NCBI RefSeq assembly: GCF_001612765.1
Contig: NZ_BDBB01000005.1
Span: 218,630-282,629 of the forward strand
Source of the DNA: Nocardia arthritidis NBRC 100137
GTDB lineage: Bacteria; Actinomycetota; Actinomycetes; Mycobacteriales; Mycobacteriaceae
Length of the DNA: 64,000 nucleotides
Direction of reading: 5' to 3'
The notes below the pieces were generated by a model. That model worked only from the letters and a program-made list of their open reading frames with translations, searched no databases and had not been told where the DNA came from. Shown piece by piece: positions 55,403 through 63,042 of this stretch. Both the position numbers and the translations under genes were made by a program. Numbering within the stretch: the stretch's first letter is position 1; every line of letters starts with the position of its first letter.

Positions 55403-57403
55403 ATGGCGTCCTCCGATGACCTCACCCTCAACGACTCCGACGGCTTGCCGACGAGCTTGGCCGAGCCGACGGGCTCGACCTACCCGCACCGTCACGGCGC
55501 CTACCCACCGATCGACGACTACGCCTTCCTGTCCGACTGCGAGACCAGTTGCCTGGTCGCCAGCAACGGCGCGGTGGAATGGATGTGTGTGCCGCGGCCG
55601 GATTCGCCGAGCATCTTCGGGGCGATGCTGGACCGCAGCGCGGGTCACTTCCGGGTCGGTCCCTACGGCGTCAACGTGCCCGCCGCGCGCCGCTACCTGC
55701 CCGGCGGGATGATCTTGGAGACCACCTGGCAGACCGGCACCGGCTGGCTGGTCGTGCGCGACGCGCTGGTGCTCGGGCGCTGGCACAACAACGATCAGCG
55801 CAGCAAGACCCATCGGCGCACCCCGATGGACTGGGATGCCGAGCATCAGCTGCTGCGCACGGTGAAGTGCGTGAACGGCACCGTGGAACTCGAGATGAGT
55901 TGCGAGCCCGCGTTCGACTACCACCGGGCCACCGCCCGCTGGGAGTACACCGGCAAGGTGTACGAGGAGGCGACCGCGGTGCGCAGCGACGATCCGAGCG
56001 CCGGGCCCACGCTGGTGCTCACCACGGATCTACGCCTCGGACTCGAGGGCAGGGAGGCGCGCGCCCGCACCAGGATGAAGGAGGGCGACGAGGTGTTCGT
56101 CGCGCTCACCTGGTCGGAACTGCCCGCGCCGCGCACCTTCGAGGAGGCCGCCGACAAGATGTGGCAGACCACCGAATGCTGGCGTCAGTGGATCACCCTC
56201 GGCAAGTTCCCCGATCACCCGTGGCGCAACTACCTGCAGCGCAGCGCCCTCACCCTCAAGGGCCTCACCTACGCCCCGACCGGCGCCCTGATGGCCGCAC
56301 CGACCACATCACTGCCGGAAACGCCTGGTGGAGAACGCAATTGGGATTACCGCTACACCTGGGTGCGGGATTCCAGTTTCGCGCTGTGGGGTCTGTACAC
56401 CCTCGGTCTGGACCGGGAGGCCGACGACTTCTTCGCGTTCCTCAACGACGCGACCACCGGCGAGAACGGCGAGCCGGGCCCGCTGCAGGTGCTCTACGGC
56501 ATCGGCGGCGAACGACAGCTCGACGAGATCATCCTCGACCACCTCGGCGGCTACGACCAGTCCCGACCGGTGCGCATCGGCAACAACGCCTACCGGCAGG
56601 ATCAGCACGACATCTGGGGCACCATGCTCGACGCGGTGTACCTGCACGTGAAGTCGCGCCAGCAGGTGCCGGAGACCTTGTGGCCGCTGCTGGTCCGCCA
56701 GGTGCACGCCGCCATCGAGCACTGGAAGGAGCCCGACCGGGGCATCTGGGAGGTGCGCGGCGAGCCGCAGCACTTCACCTCATCCAAGGTGATGTGCTGG
56801 GTCGCGCTGGATCGCGGCGCGAAGCTCGCCGAGCTGCACGGTCAGTACGAGCACGCCGAGGAGTGGTACGCGATCGCGGAGGAGATCAAGGCCGACGTCC
56901 TGGCCAACGGCGTCAACTCCGAAGGTGTGTTCACCCAGGTCTACGGCGGCGATACCCTGGACGCCTCGCTGCTGCTGGTGGTGCTCACCCGTTTCCTGCC
57001 GCCCGAGGACGACCGCGTGCGCGCCACCGTGCTGGCCATCGCCGACCGGCTCACCGAGAACGGCTTGGTGCTGCGGTACCGGACCGAGACCACCGACGAC
57101 GGTTTGAGCGGCACGGAAGGGGCGTTCACCATCTGCTCCTTCTGGCTGGTCTCCGCGCTGGTCGAGATCGGGGAGATCCAGCGGGCCCGGCACCTGTGCG
57201 AGCGACTGCTCGGCTTCGCCAGCCCGCTGCGGTTGTACGCCGAGGAGATCGATCCGCGCAGCGGCCGTCACCTCGGCAACTTCCCGCAGGCATTCACCCA
57301 CCTGGCGCTGATCAACGCCGTAACCCACGTGATCCGCGCCGAATCCTCCCGGCACGCGGGCCGATTCCAGCCCGCACACACACCTCAGGGACACCCGGTC
57401 TGA
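55403..57403 (+). CDS. Glycoside hydrolase family 15 enzyme, trehalase type
   Basis: The 666-residue protein has the N-terminal beta domain (PIDDYAFLSDCETSCLVASN, GAVEWMCVPRPDSPS) and a (alpha/alpha)6 GH15 domain. Catalytic-site segments are ERNWDYRYTWVRDSSFALWG and SGTEGAFTICSFWLVSALVE. In mycobacteria the orthologue at this position (Rv2402) is a trehalase that splits trehalose into two glucoses. ATG 55403 is the start. No export signal, so cytosolic. Confidence 0.93.
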   Translation: MASSDDLTLNDSDGLPTSLAEPTGSTYPHRHGAYPPIDDYAFLSDCETSCLVASNGAVEWMCVPRPDSPSIFGAMLDRSAGHFRVGPYGVNVPAARRYLPGGMILETTWQTGTGWLVVRDALVLGRWHNNDQRSKTHRRTPMDWDAEHQLLRTVKCVNGTVELEMSCEPAFDYHRATARWEYTGKVYEEATAVRSDDPSAGPTLVLTTDLRLGLEGREARARTRMKEGDEVFVALTWSELPAPRTFEEAADKMWQTTECWRQWITLGKFPDHPWRNYLQRSALTLKGLTYAPTGALMAAPTTSLPETPGGERNWDYRYTWVRDSSFALWGLYTLGLDREADDFFAFLNDATTGENGEPGPLQVLYGIGGERQLDEIILDHLGGYDQSRPVRIGNNAYRQDQHDIWGTMLDAVYLHVKSRQQVPETLWPLLVRQVHAAIEHWKEPDRGIWEVRGEPQHFTSSKVMCWVALDRGAKLAELHGQYEHAEEWYAIAEEIKADVLANGVNSEGVFTQVYGGDTLDASLLLVVLTRFLPPEDDRVRATVLAIADRLTENGLVLRYRTETTDDGLSGTEGAFTICSFWLVSALVEIGEIQRARHLCERLLGFASPLRLYAEEIDPRSGRHLGNFPQAFTHLALINAVTHVIRAESSRHAGRFQPAHTPQGHPV

Positions 57404-57927
57404 CCCGGGGGCGGAGCGGCTAGGCGGAGACGAGTCTCCGTTGGTCAGCCCACCCAGACCTCGCCCGCGTACGTCGGCACTCGGCGCAGCCTTCCTTGTC
57501 GAGGCCCCAGCATGCCACAACATCTCTGCTGGGCTCACTGCGTCTCCGGCGCGCCACAGCATGCATAGTGGCGACACAGTAGAGATATGCAAGATTGATG
57601 GAACCGATCCGGGACTCGGCGCGTCAAACCCTCTGACAGATAACTCAGGAGGGATGACCGACAGTATCCGGAAACGCAAGGTGCCCGCCATCAACGCATA
57701 GTCGGCACAGATGACGGTACAGCCGTTGACATGGAAACGCACAGTGCGAAACGACGAGTCCATCGCTGACTCCGCCGTACGGTTTCGGCTGCCTGGCACC
57801 CGAAACCGTTCGAAGTACCGAGTGTCGCAACCGGTTTGAAAGTTTGAAAGTTTGACCTTGAATGAGCCTCTTGTTAGCCTGTTGTGCGATGCCACAGGCG
57901 CATCATTCTTGAAGGGGAGAATCTCGA
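57404..57927. promoter_or_regulatory. Intergenic region ending in the promoter of the bacteriocin-like gene
   Basis: Base composition falls from GC-rich to mixed across this stretch. No supported gene. Near the right end GTTTGAAA-type units repeat (about 57835-57854), then TTGACC (57852-57857) and TAGCCT (57875-57880), spaced 17 bp, form a likely promoter 48 bp before the bacteriocin-like start. The GGGGAG ribosome site lies at about 57914-57919. Confidence 0.5.
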
Positions 57928-58272
57928 ATGCTGACGATGAAGAAAACTGCCGTCGCCGGACTTATCGCCATTGCCGGCCTCGGCCTCGGTATGGGTGTAG
58001 GTAACGCCGGCGTCAAGCATATAGATGGCGGAACGTGGAGGTACGGGACCGACAACGGTCAGTACCCCACATACAACTTCTCGGAATATAGCCACGGCAG
58101 TCGAGTACATTCCTCGGCCGTACGCAATTGCAATGGAACGCAGCGGTCTGGCTGGTACGACGGCGGCACCCTCGCAGTATCATATCAAAATAGGTGCCTG
58201 ACCGGCAACGAAGCATTCTATGATGTAAAGAACGGTGGTAGCGGGAGCATCTCCTCTGATAACGAGCGTTAG
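57928..58272 (+). CDS. Lactococcin-972-family secreted bacteriocin-like peptide
   Basis: The 114-residue precursor has a signal peptide (KKTAVAGLIAIAGLGLGMGV) with probable cleavage after A27 in GNA-GVKH. The mature part matches the family pattern: GGTWRYG, then NFSEYSHGSRVHSSAVRN, TQRSGWYDGG and LTGNEAFYDVKN. Lactococcin 972 (recalled) has GTWQHGYG, YSNYHHGSKTHSATVVN, TQRAGVW and LTEKASFYY in the same order. That bacteriocin binds lipid II and blocks septation. Two Cys (C68, C90) are present here and absent from the recalled lactococcin 972, so a disulfide is possible. ATG 57928 has GGGGAG 8 nt upstream. It heads a three-gene set with the membrane protein and ABC ATPase below. Confidence 0.85.
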   Translation: MLTMKKTAVAGLIAIAGLGLGMGVGNAGVKHIDGGTWRYGTDNGQYPTYNFSEYSHGSRVHSSAVRNCNGTQRSGWYDGGTLAVSYQNRCLTGNEAFYDVKNGGSGSISSDNER

Positions 58273-58391
58273 GCACACAACGCACGGCTAGATTTGCATC
58301 AAACAAGTCGATCAAAGGCCGGCCTACATTTCTGGGGATGTGCGTAGGCGCTCTAGTCAGTAGGTCGGCCACTCGACAGAGATGAGGTGCT

Positions 58392-60425
58392 GTGCAGCTC
58401 GTTCCACGAGTTGTTATTGCGTTCGGATTCACCTTGGCAGCGATTATATCTGTTGCCTATTTCGAACTAAAGGAGCAAGCCCACACGCTCCGCGGAACAA
58501 CCGAATTCGTAATTGATGATTTTGACAGGTCCCTGTCCAAATCGGCACTGTACGATTCTTTGTCAGCAGTTTCTACTCGAAGCAGCGTGAATATTTACAA
58601 GCTGAGCTTCGGCGAAAGTAGCAAGGATCGCATATTTTTCGAGTTCATCGGGAGCCCCGAGCGTAAACATCTACTCACGGCCGATGGCCCCTACATTACA
58701 TTTGATCCACAACTAAGTACAACATTTCGGCCTGCGTCTGATATCACCACTGAGGACATCCGTGGCCGGTACGCCGTGGACGGAACAGAATCGGCAAAAA
58801 GTGGCGCTATTGCCGAATTGAGTAGACTAGGTTTCAACGTAGCGATTTGGGATCAAGATTATGGCCCGCTGCTGTGGGACAACCTCGGCCGATCACACCT
58901 GCTTACGATATTCTGCGTAGTACTTCTATGCTGCGCTCTTGTCGTCGGTTATTCGGCCTTGAGCTCAACCAAAGACTATGCCGTCAAGCAATTGCATGGC
59001 TACGGACGTACTCGCATTCTCGCCACAGGGCTCGTCGAAGTGGTCGCGACCTGCGTAGGGATCGCTGCTGCGGCTGCCACCTTTACTGCCGCCTACCTAG
59101 GGATCTACAACAAATTCGCCCGATTCGATGCGTTCCTACCTACTCTGTTAGCCGCATTCGGAGTCCTCGTCCTACTGCTGGTACTTGTCAAGACGATCGC
59201 GATAGCGATCGCGATCAGTCTGCCGAACAGCGATGGCCGCTATCTGAAAGGCGCTAAAGCGGATGCCACACTGCTGAACTTTGCGTACGTTGCCAAGCTG
59301 GCCGTTCTCGCTACGTTACTAATCCTGATAGTAGGCGGCATCCACACAATTACGCGGTTTGCGGATATGCACCTGGCAGCGGACCGATGGAAGGCGACTG
59401 CCGACTATCTGGCCGTGAGCCATTCAACCGGTATACCAACTACGGATGGCCCGGAGAAGCGGCGGCTGGACGCCCAGTTCAGGAGACTCTTCTCATCGTT
59501 CGAGCAGCAAGGCAAGGCAATACTGGTCGCAGGCCAGCACATTCGGTCGCCCACAGGCGACCTGGTAGGGGAAAAATCGATTGATCTCGTGGTCGACAAC
59601 AACTATCTCCGAGAAAACTGCTTATTGAACTTGCAAAATAAATGTGTGCGAGATGTGAGCACTTCAGATCTGCAGATGACACTCTTGATCCCGGAGCATA
59701 TGAAGGAACAGGAGAACGACATTGTGCGGAGCTACCTGAACCTGATTGTCTTTCAGCAACGCATACAGGGAACTCCCGTTGACGTTGGCGATATAAAATC
59801 GCGAATAATATATTTCAAAAGCGGTCAAAGTTTGTTCTCATATAGGGCCGCAACAGCCCTGGATGGGGCATTCGTGGGAGATCCAGTTCTGTTAGTGACA
59901 GAGGCTTCGACGCGGCTACTTTCCGACGACTTCTACTCTGCGAAATCCAGCTCAGCCGAGGCGCTCTTCACCGACAAAGACCACTTGAGTAGCGATCTTA
60001 TTCAAAGCGGATTAGATTCTCTAATACAGTATTATTATTCGATCAAAGATAAATCTTTGCAAGATATATCAGATTTCGAATCCGCCAGTAGAAACCAGCT
60101 GATCGGCCTCGCTATCACGGTCGTATCCGGGACCGTTACATCATCGTTCCTTGCTGCGCTCTACTGCTCCCGAAGCCGAAAGAGGATCTACGTCGAAGAG
60201 ATTCACGGCTATTCGTTCTTCCGCAGGCACAGGAAAATGTTGTCCGGTTTGATATTGGGATGTGTAACAACGTTCGCTGGCATTGCTATAGCTAATTCGG
60301 CGCTCTTCGCGGGCATGTACGGCTTGGTGGCCGTCGGAATTGCGGGTACGGACTTCCTGCTCACTGCGGCCTTCATTGCCGTGTACGAAACACGTTCACA
60401 CGCATCCTGGTTGAAGCGTGCGTGA
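58392..60425 (+). CDS. Bacteriocin-associated multi-spanning membrane protein (DUF1430/7TM type)
   Basis: The 677-residue protein has an N-terminal helix (about 5-24), an extracellular domain (about 25-168), four helices (170-190, 208-238, 248-277, 300-320), a second extracellular domain of about 240 residues, and three C-terminal helices (569-591, 616-640, 641-663). Two similar cytoplasmic motifs, KQLHGYGRTRI and EEIHGYSFFRR, follow the first helix of each half, as in duplicated FtsX/MacB-like permeases. It matches the membrane protein encoded with lactococcin-972-type peptides, which acts in immunity and/or export with an ABC ATPase. GTG 58392 has GAGG at 58384. Codon use is visibly less GC-rich than in flanking genes. 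Confidence 0.8.
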   Translation: MQLVPRVVIAFGFTLAAIISVAYFELKEQAHTLRGTTEFVIDDFDRSLSKSALYDSLSAVSTRSSVNIYKLSFGESSKDRIFFEFIGSPERKHLLTADGPYITFDPQLSTTFRPASDITTEDIRGRYAVDGTESAKSGAIAELSRLGFNVAIWDQDYGPLLWDNLGRSHLLTIFCVVLLCCALVVGYSALSSTKDYAVKQLHGYGRTRILATGLVEVVATCVGIAAAAATFTAAYLGIYNKFARFDAFLPTLLAAFGVLVLLLVLVKTIAIAIAISLPNSDGRYLKGAKADATLLNFAYVAKLAVLATLLILIVGGIHTITRFADMHLAADRWKATADYLAVSHSTGIPTTDGPEKRRLDAQFRRLFSSFEQQGKAILVAGQHIRSPTGDLVGEKSIDLVVDNNYLRENCLLNLQNKCVRDVSTSDLQMTLLIPEHMKEQENDIVRSYLNLIVFQQRIQGTPVDVGDIKSRIIYFKSGQSLFSYRAATALDGAFVGDPVLLVTEASTRLLSDDFYSAKSSSAEALFTDKDHLSSDLIQSGLDSLIQYYYSIKDKSLQDISDFESASRNQLIGLAITVVSGTVTSSFLAALYCSRSRKRIYVEEIHGYSFFRRHRKMLSGLILGCVTTFAGIAIANSALFAGMYGLVAVGIAGTDFLLTAAFIAVYETRSHASWLKRA

Positions 60426-60473
60426 GAGCGGCGAGAGAAGAACCATCAGAGTTGCCGGACATCGGAGGTGGCA

Positions 60474-61121
60474 ATGTCTGCAATTAAAGTAGAAAAACTG
60501 ACAAAGTTTTTCGGGGACCGAGAGGTTCTCGACAAGATTTCGTTTCAGGTCGAGACGGCGACCATGCTGGCGATCACAGGTGCCAGCGGCAGCGGCAAGA
60601 CTACGCTGCTGAACTGCATAGGCTTACTCGATGATTACGACAGCGGCGAGATTACTGTCCATGGTACGAGGCTCACAGGTATCCGAAGACGCGACCGGAC
60701 TCGGTATTTCCGTTACCAAGTCGGGTACCTGTTCCAGAACTATGCGCTGATTGACGATAAGACCGTTGCCGAAAATCTCTCCGTGGCATGCGCATACGTG
60801 AGACGCGAAGTAGGTAGCAAACGGGATTGGCAACTGGAAGCTCTCGAACAAGTAGGTCTGCGAGACAAGCTCACGGCTCGGGTCTTCGAACTCAGCGGCG
60901 GTGAACAGCAGCGTGTGGCCGTCGCCCGACTGCTCATCAGACGGCCCCGTGTCATCTTGGCTGATGAGCCCACCGGAGCATTGGATGCGAGCAACCGGGA
61001 CGAAATCATAGGTCATCTGCAAAAGCTTCGAGACGCTGGCTCGACAGTGCTAGTGGTGACGCATGATCCGAATGTGGTAGACCGTTGCAACGACCACGTG
61101 AAGCTCCGACATCCGCTTTAA
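60474..61121 (+). CDS. ABC transporter ATPase of the bacteriocin locus
   Basis: The 215-residue ATPase has Walker A GASGSGKTTLLN, signature LSGGEQQRVAVARLL, Walker B VILADEPTGALDAS and the H-loop VVTHD. It belongs to the MacB/LolD-like subgroup that teams with FtsX-type permeases; the family label in databases is lactococcin 972 group export ATPase. ATG 60474 has GGAGG 5 nt upstream; GTG 60468 overlaps that site and is unlikely. It lies 48 bp after the membrane protein and must be its energy source. Confidence 0.9.
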   Translation: MSAIKVEKLTKFFGDREVLDKISFQVETATMLAITGASGSGKTTLLNCIGLLDDYDSGEITVHGTRLTGIRRRDRTRYFRYQVGYLFQNYALIDDKTVAENLSVACAYVRREVGSKRDWQLEALEQVGLRDKLTARVFELSGGEQQRVAVARLLIRRPRVILADEPTGALDASNRDEIIGHLQKLRDAGSTVLVVTHDPNVVDRCNDHVKLRHPL

Positions 61122-61152
61122 CCTTTAATCCCGGCATGACTGAGGGTTTTCC

Positions 61153-61197
61153 GGCGGCCTACGAGACCATGCTGTTGGCTTGGTCTCGTAGGCCGCC
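61153..61197. terminator. Perfect 17-bp inverted repeat spanning a stop codon
   Basis: GGCGGCCTACGAGACCA (61153-61169) and TGGTCTCGTAGGCCGCC (61181-61197) are exact reverse complements with an 11-nt loop. It lies between the ABC ATPase (+) and the dynamin-like gene (-) and includes the last 13 codons and the stop of the latter. It probably terminates transcription from both sides. Confidence 0.75.
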
Positions 61198-62961
61198 CAG
61201 CTTAACGAGCTGGTCTTCGACGGAGGAGATCCGCTCGCCGCTGCGGTCGCCGTACTTCTCGTACGCCGCTTCGGCGTGGCGCAGTGCCTCGTCGACCTGG
61301 TGAGAGAGATCGGCAGCGATATCGGTGAAGTGGTCGCGCAGCACCCGCTGCATGGCGCGCAAGCGATTGCGCGACTCCTTGCCGACCTGGAAGATCACGT
61401 CGTCCATCAGGCGGGCGACCGCCACCTTCGCCTCGGCTCTGCGGCGTTGCTTGAGATTCTTGCGTTCGTCCCACAGCGCGTTCATGCCGAGCAGCACACC
61501 AGCGCCGATCGAGTACCAGTTCACCAATGACATCTTGAGGATGCTGGTGACCAAGCCGACCATCAGAATACCGCCATAGGATCCTCGCAGCGTGGACAGT
61601 AGCTGTTGCGTCAGTCTGGCTTTCGCGCTCTCCAGCGGCTCCAGCGGCTGTACCGCCTCGAGCACCTCCCCCGGGTTGGCCAAGCGCAGGTCCGGTAGCG
61701 GAGGGGTCCGGTTGTCGGCCGGGAACTTGGCGGCCACCTGCTCGCACAGCTCCATCGAGCGGTAATGCGCCACGGCGAAGTTCTCCTCGACCGCCTCGCA
61801 GATGCGCGCGTCCAGATCGGCTCCGAATTCCTTCCACCGGCGCGCCGGATCGGACTGGGCGATCTCGGTCTCGGCGTCGCGGATCAGGCTGCGCAGCCGA
61901 TGGCGCAGGTCGTGTTCGATATCGGCCATCAGCTCGGTCGCGCCGTCGACCAGCGTGACCTGCCAGTTCGCGGTGCGGTGGCGCAGCTGGTCGGCTTCGT
62001 CGCGGGCGCGGGCCAGCTGATCGGTGATCTCGGCCCGTCGCCGCGGGTCGCGCAGCGCCTCGGCCTCGGTGCGCAATGTCAGCGCGAGGTGGTCGCAGAC
62101 CAGGCGGATGTCCTGGACCGCCGATTCCAGCGCCACCGCGTCCGCGCGGGCAACCACGTAGTCGCGCAGGTGATCGATCAGCTGCGGCACCCCGGATTCG
62201 ATGTCGCGCTGGTAGTCACCGGTCAGTCCGGCTTGCCGGTGCAGCTCGGCGGAGACCGGCGCCACCGCGAATCCGAGTCCCGCGGAGTCCAGCAGTTCGC
62301 GGTTGCGCTGCTGGGTGCGCGACCAGTGCGGGAACACGTCGATCTTGTTCAGCACGCAGATCACGGTCGGGCAGATCTGCTGGATGCGCTGTAGTTCGGC
62401 GATCTGCTCCATGGTCAGCTCGGTACCGGCGTCGCCGACGTAGAGCACGGCGTCGGCCGCGGCGATCATCGACCAGGTGGTGCGGTTGTCGCCCAGCGCG
62501 CCCGGTGCGTCCATGACGACGACACCGTCGGCGAGCAACGGACTCGGCTGGGTGAACTCGGCGCGGACGACGCCCTGGGTGGCCAGCGCCGGACCGGGGT
62601 CGAGCGGGTCGACCGACTGGCGTTCGGTGCGGCCGTACTCGGTCTGCCGCACCAGCGTCGCGGTCGGCTCCGGCCCGTATTCGACGATCACCGGGACGCT
62701 CAGATCGCTGTTCGTCGCACTGACCGAGGCGCCGACCAGGCTGTTGACCAGCGTGCTCATGCCGTTTTTCGGATGGCCGACGACCACGAGCCGTACCCGG
62801 GGATCGCTCACCCTGGCGTGGACCATGCCCAATCGGCTGCCGAGGTCGTCGCGTCCCGCGGATCGGGCCGTCTCCCGCAGCTCGTCGATTATTCGGATGA
62901 GCGGGGCCATCGCGTCCGGATGTTTCACGGTCGCAGCCTTCAGCCCGGCAGCGGCAGACAA
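61159..62961 (-). CDS. Dynamin-like GTPase with atypical P-loop
   Basis: The 600-residue protein has a GTPase domain with G1 GHPKNGMSTLVNSLVG, G3 MDAPGALGDN and G4 NKIDVFP, then long helices and a hydrophobic hairpin (GGILMVGLVTSIL, NWYSIGAGVLLGM; about residues 465-500) that may insert in membrane. This is the bacterial dynamin/IniC-like layout. In G1 the invariant Lys before Ser/Thr is replaced by Met. TTG 62961 has a strong AGGAGGAGGG; GTG 62928 is an alternative. Mycobacterial IniA/IniC help the cell tolerate cell-wall drugs and repair membranes. Confidence 0.88.
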   Translation of the reverse strand: MSAAAGLKAATVKHPDAMAPLIRIIDELRETARSAGRDDLGSRLGMVHARVSDPRVRLVVVGHPKNGMSTLVNSLVGASVSATNSDLSVPVIVEYGPEPTATLVRQTEYGRTERQSVDPLDPGPALATQGVVRAEFTQPSPLLADGVVVMDAPGALGDNRTTWSMIAAADAVLYVGDAGTELTMEQIAELQRIQQICPTVICVLNKIDVFPHWSRTQQRNRELLDSAGLGFAVAPVSAELHRQAGLTGDYQRDIESGVPQLIDHLRDYVVARADAVALESAVQDIRLVCDHLALTLRTEAEALRDPRRRAEITDQLARARDEADQLRHRTANWQVTLVDGATELMADIEHDLRHRLRSLIRDAETEIAQSDPARRWKEFGADLDARICEAVEENFAVAHYRSMELCEQVAAKFPADNRTPPLPDLRLANPGEVLEAVQPLEPLESAKARLTQQLLSTLRGSYGGILMVGLVTSILKMSLVNWYSIGAGVLLGMNALWDERKNLKQRRRAEAKVAVARLMDDVIFQVGKESRNRLRAMQRVLRDHFTDIAADLSHQVDEALRHAEAAYEKYGDRSGERISSVEDQLVKLGGLRDQANSMVS

Positions 62962-63042
62962 CCCTCCTCCTTACTCTCGGTGACTTTCGTTCTGGTACCC
63001 CCTGCGGTCGCTCCGCAGTCCTCGGAATCGCTCGCGACCCGG

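Noticed and set aside
57441..57701. 86-codon frame before the bacteriocin-like gene
   Set aside because: No ribosome site and no recognisable signal or domain; probably non-coding.
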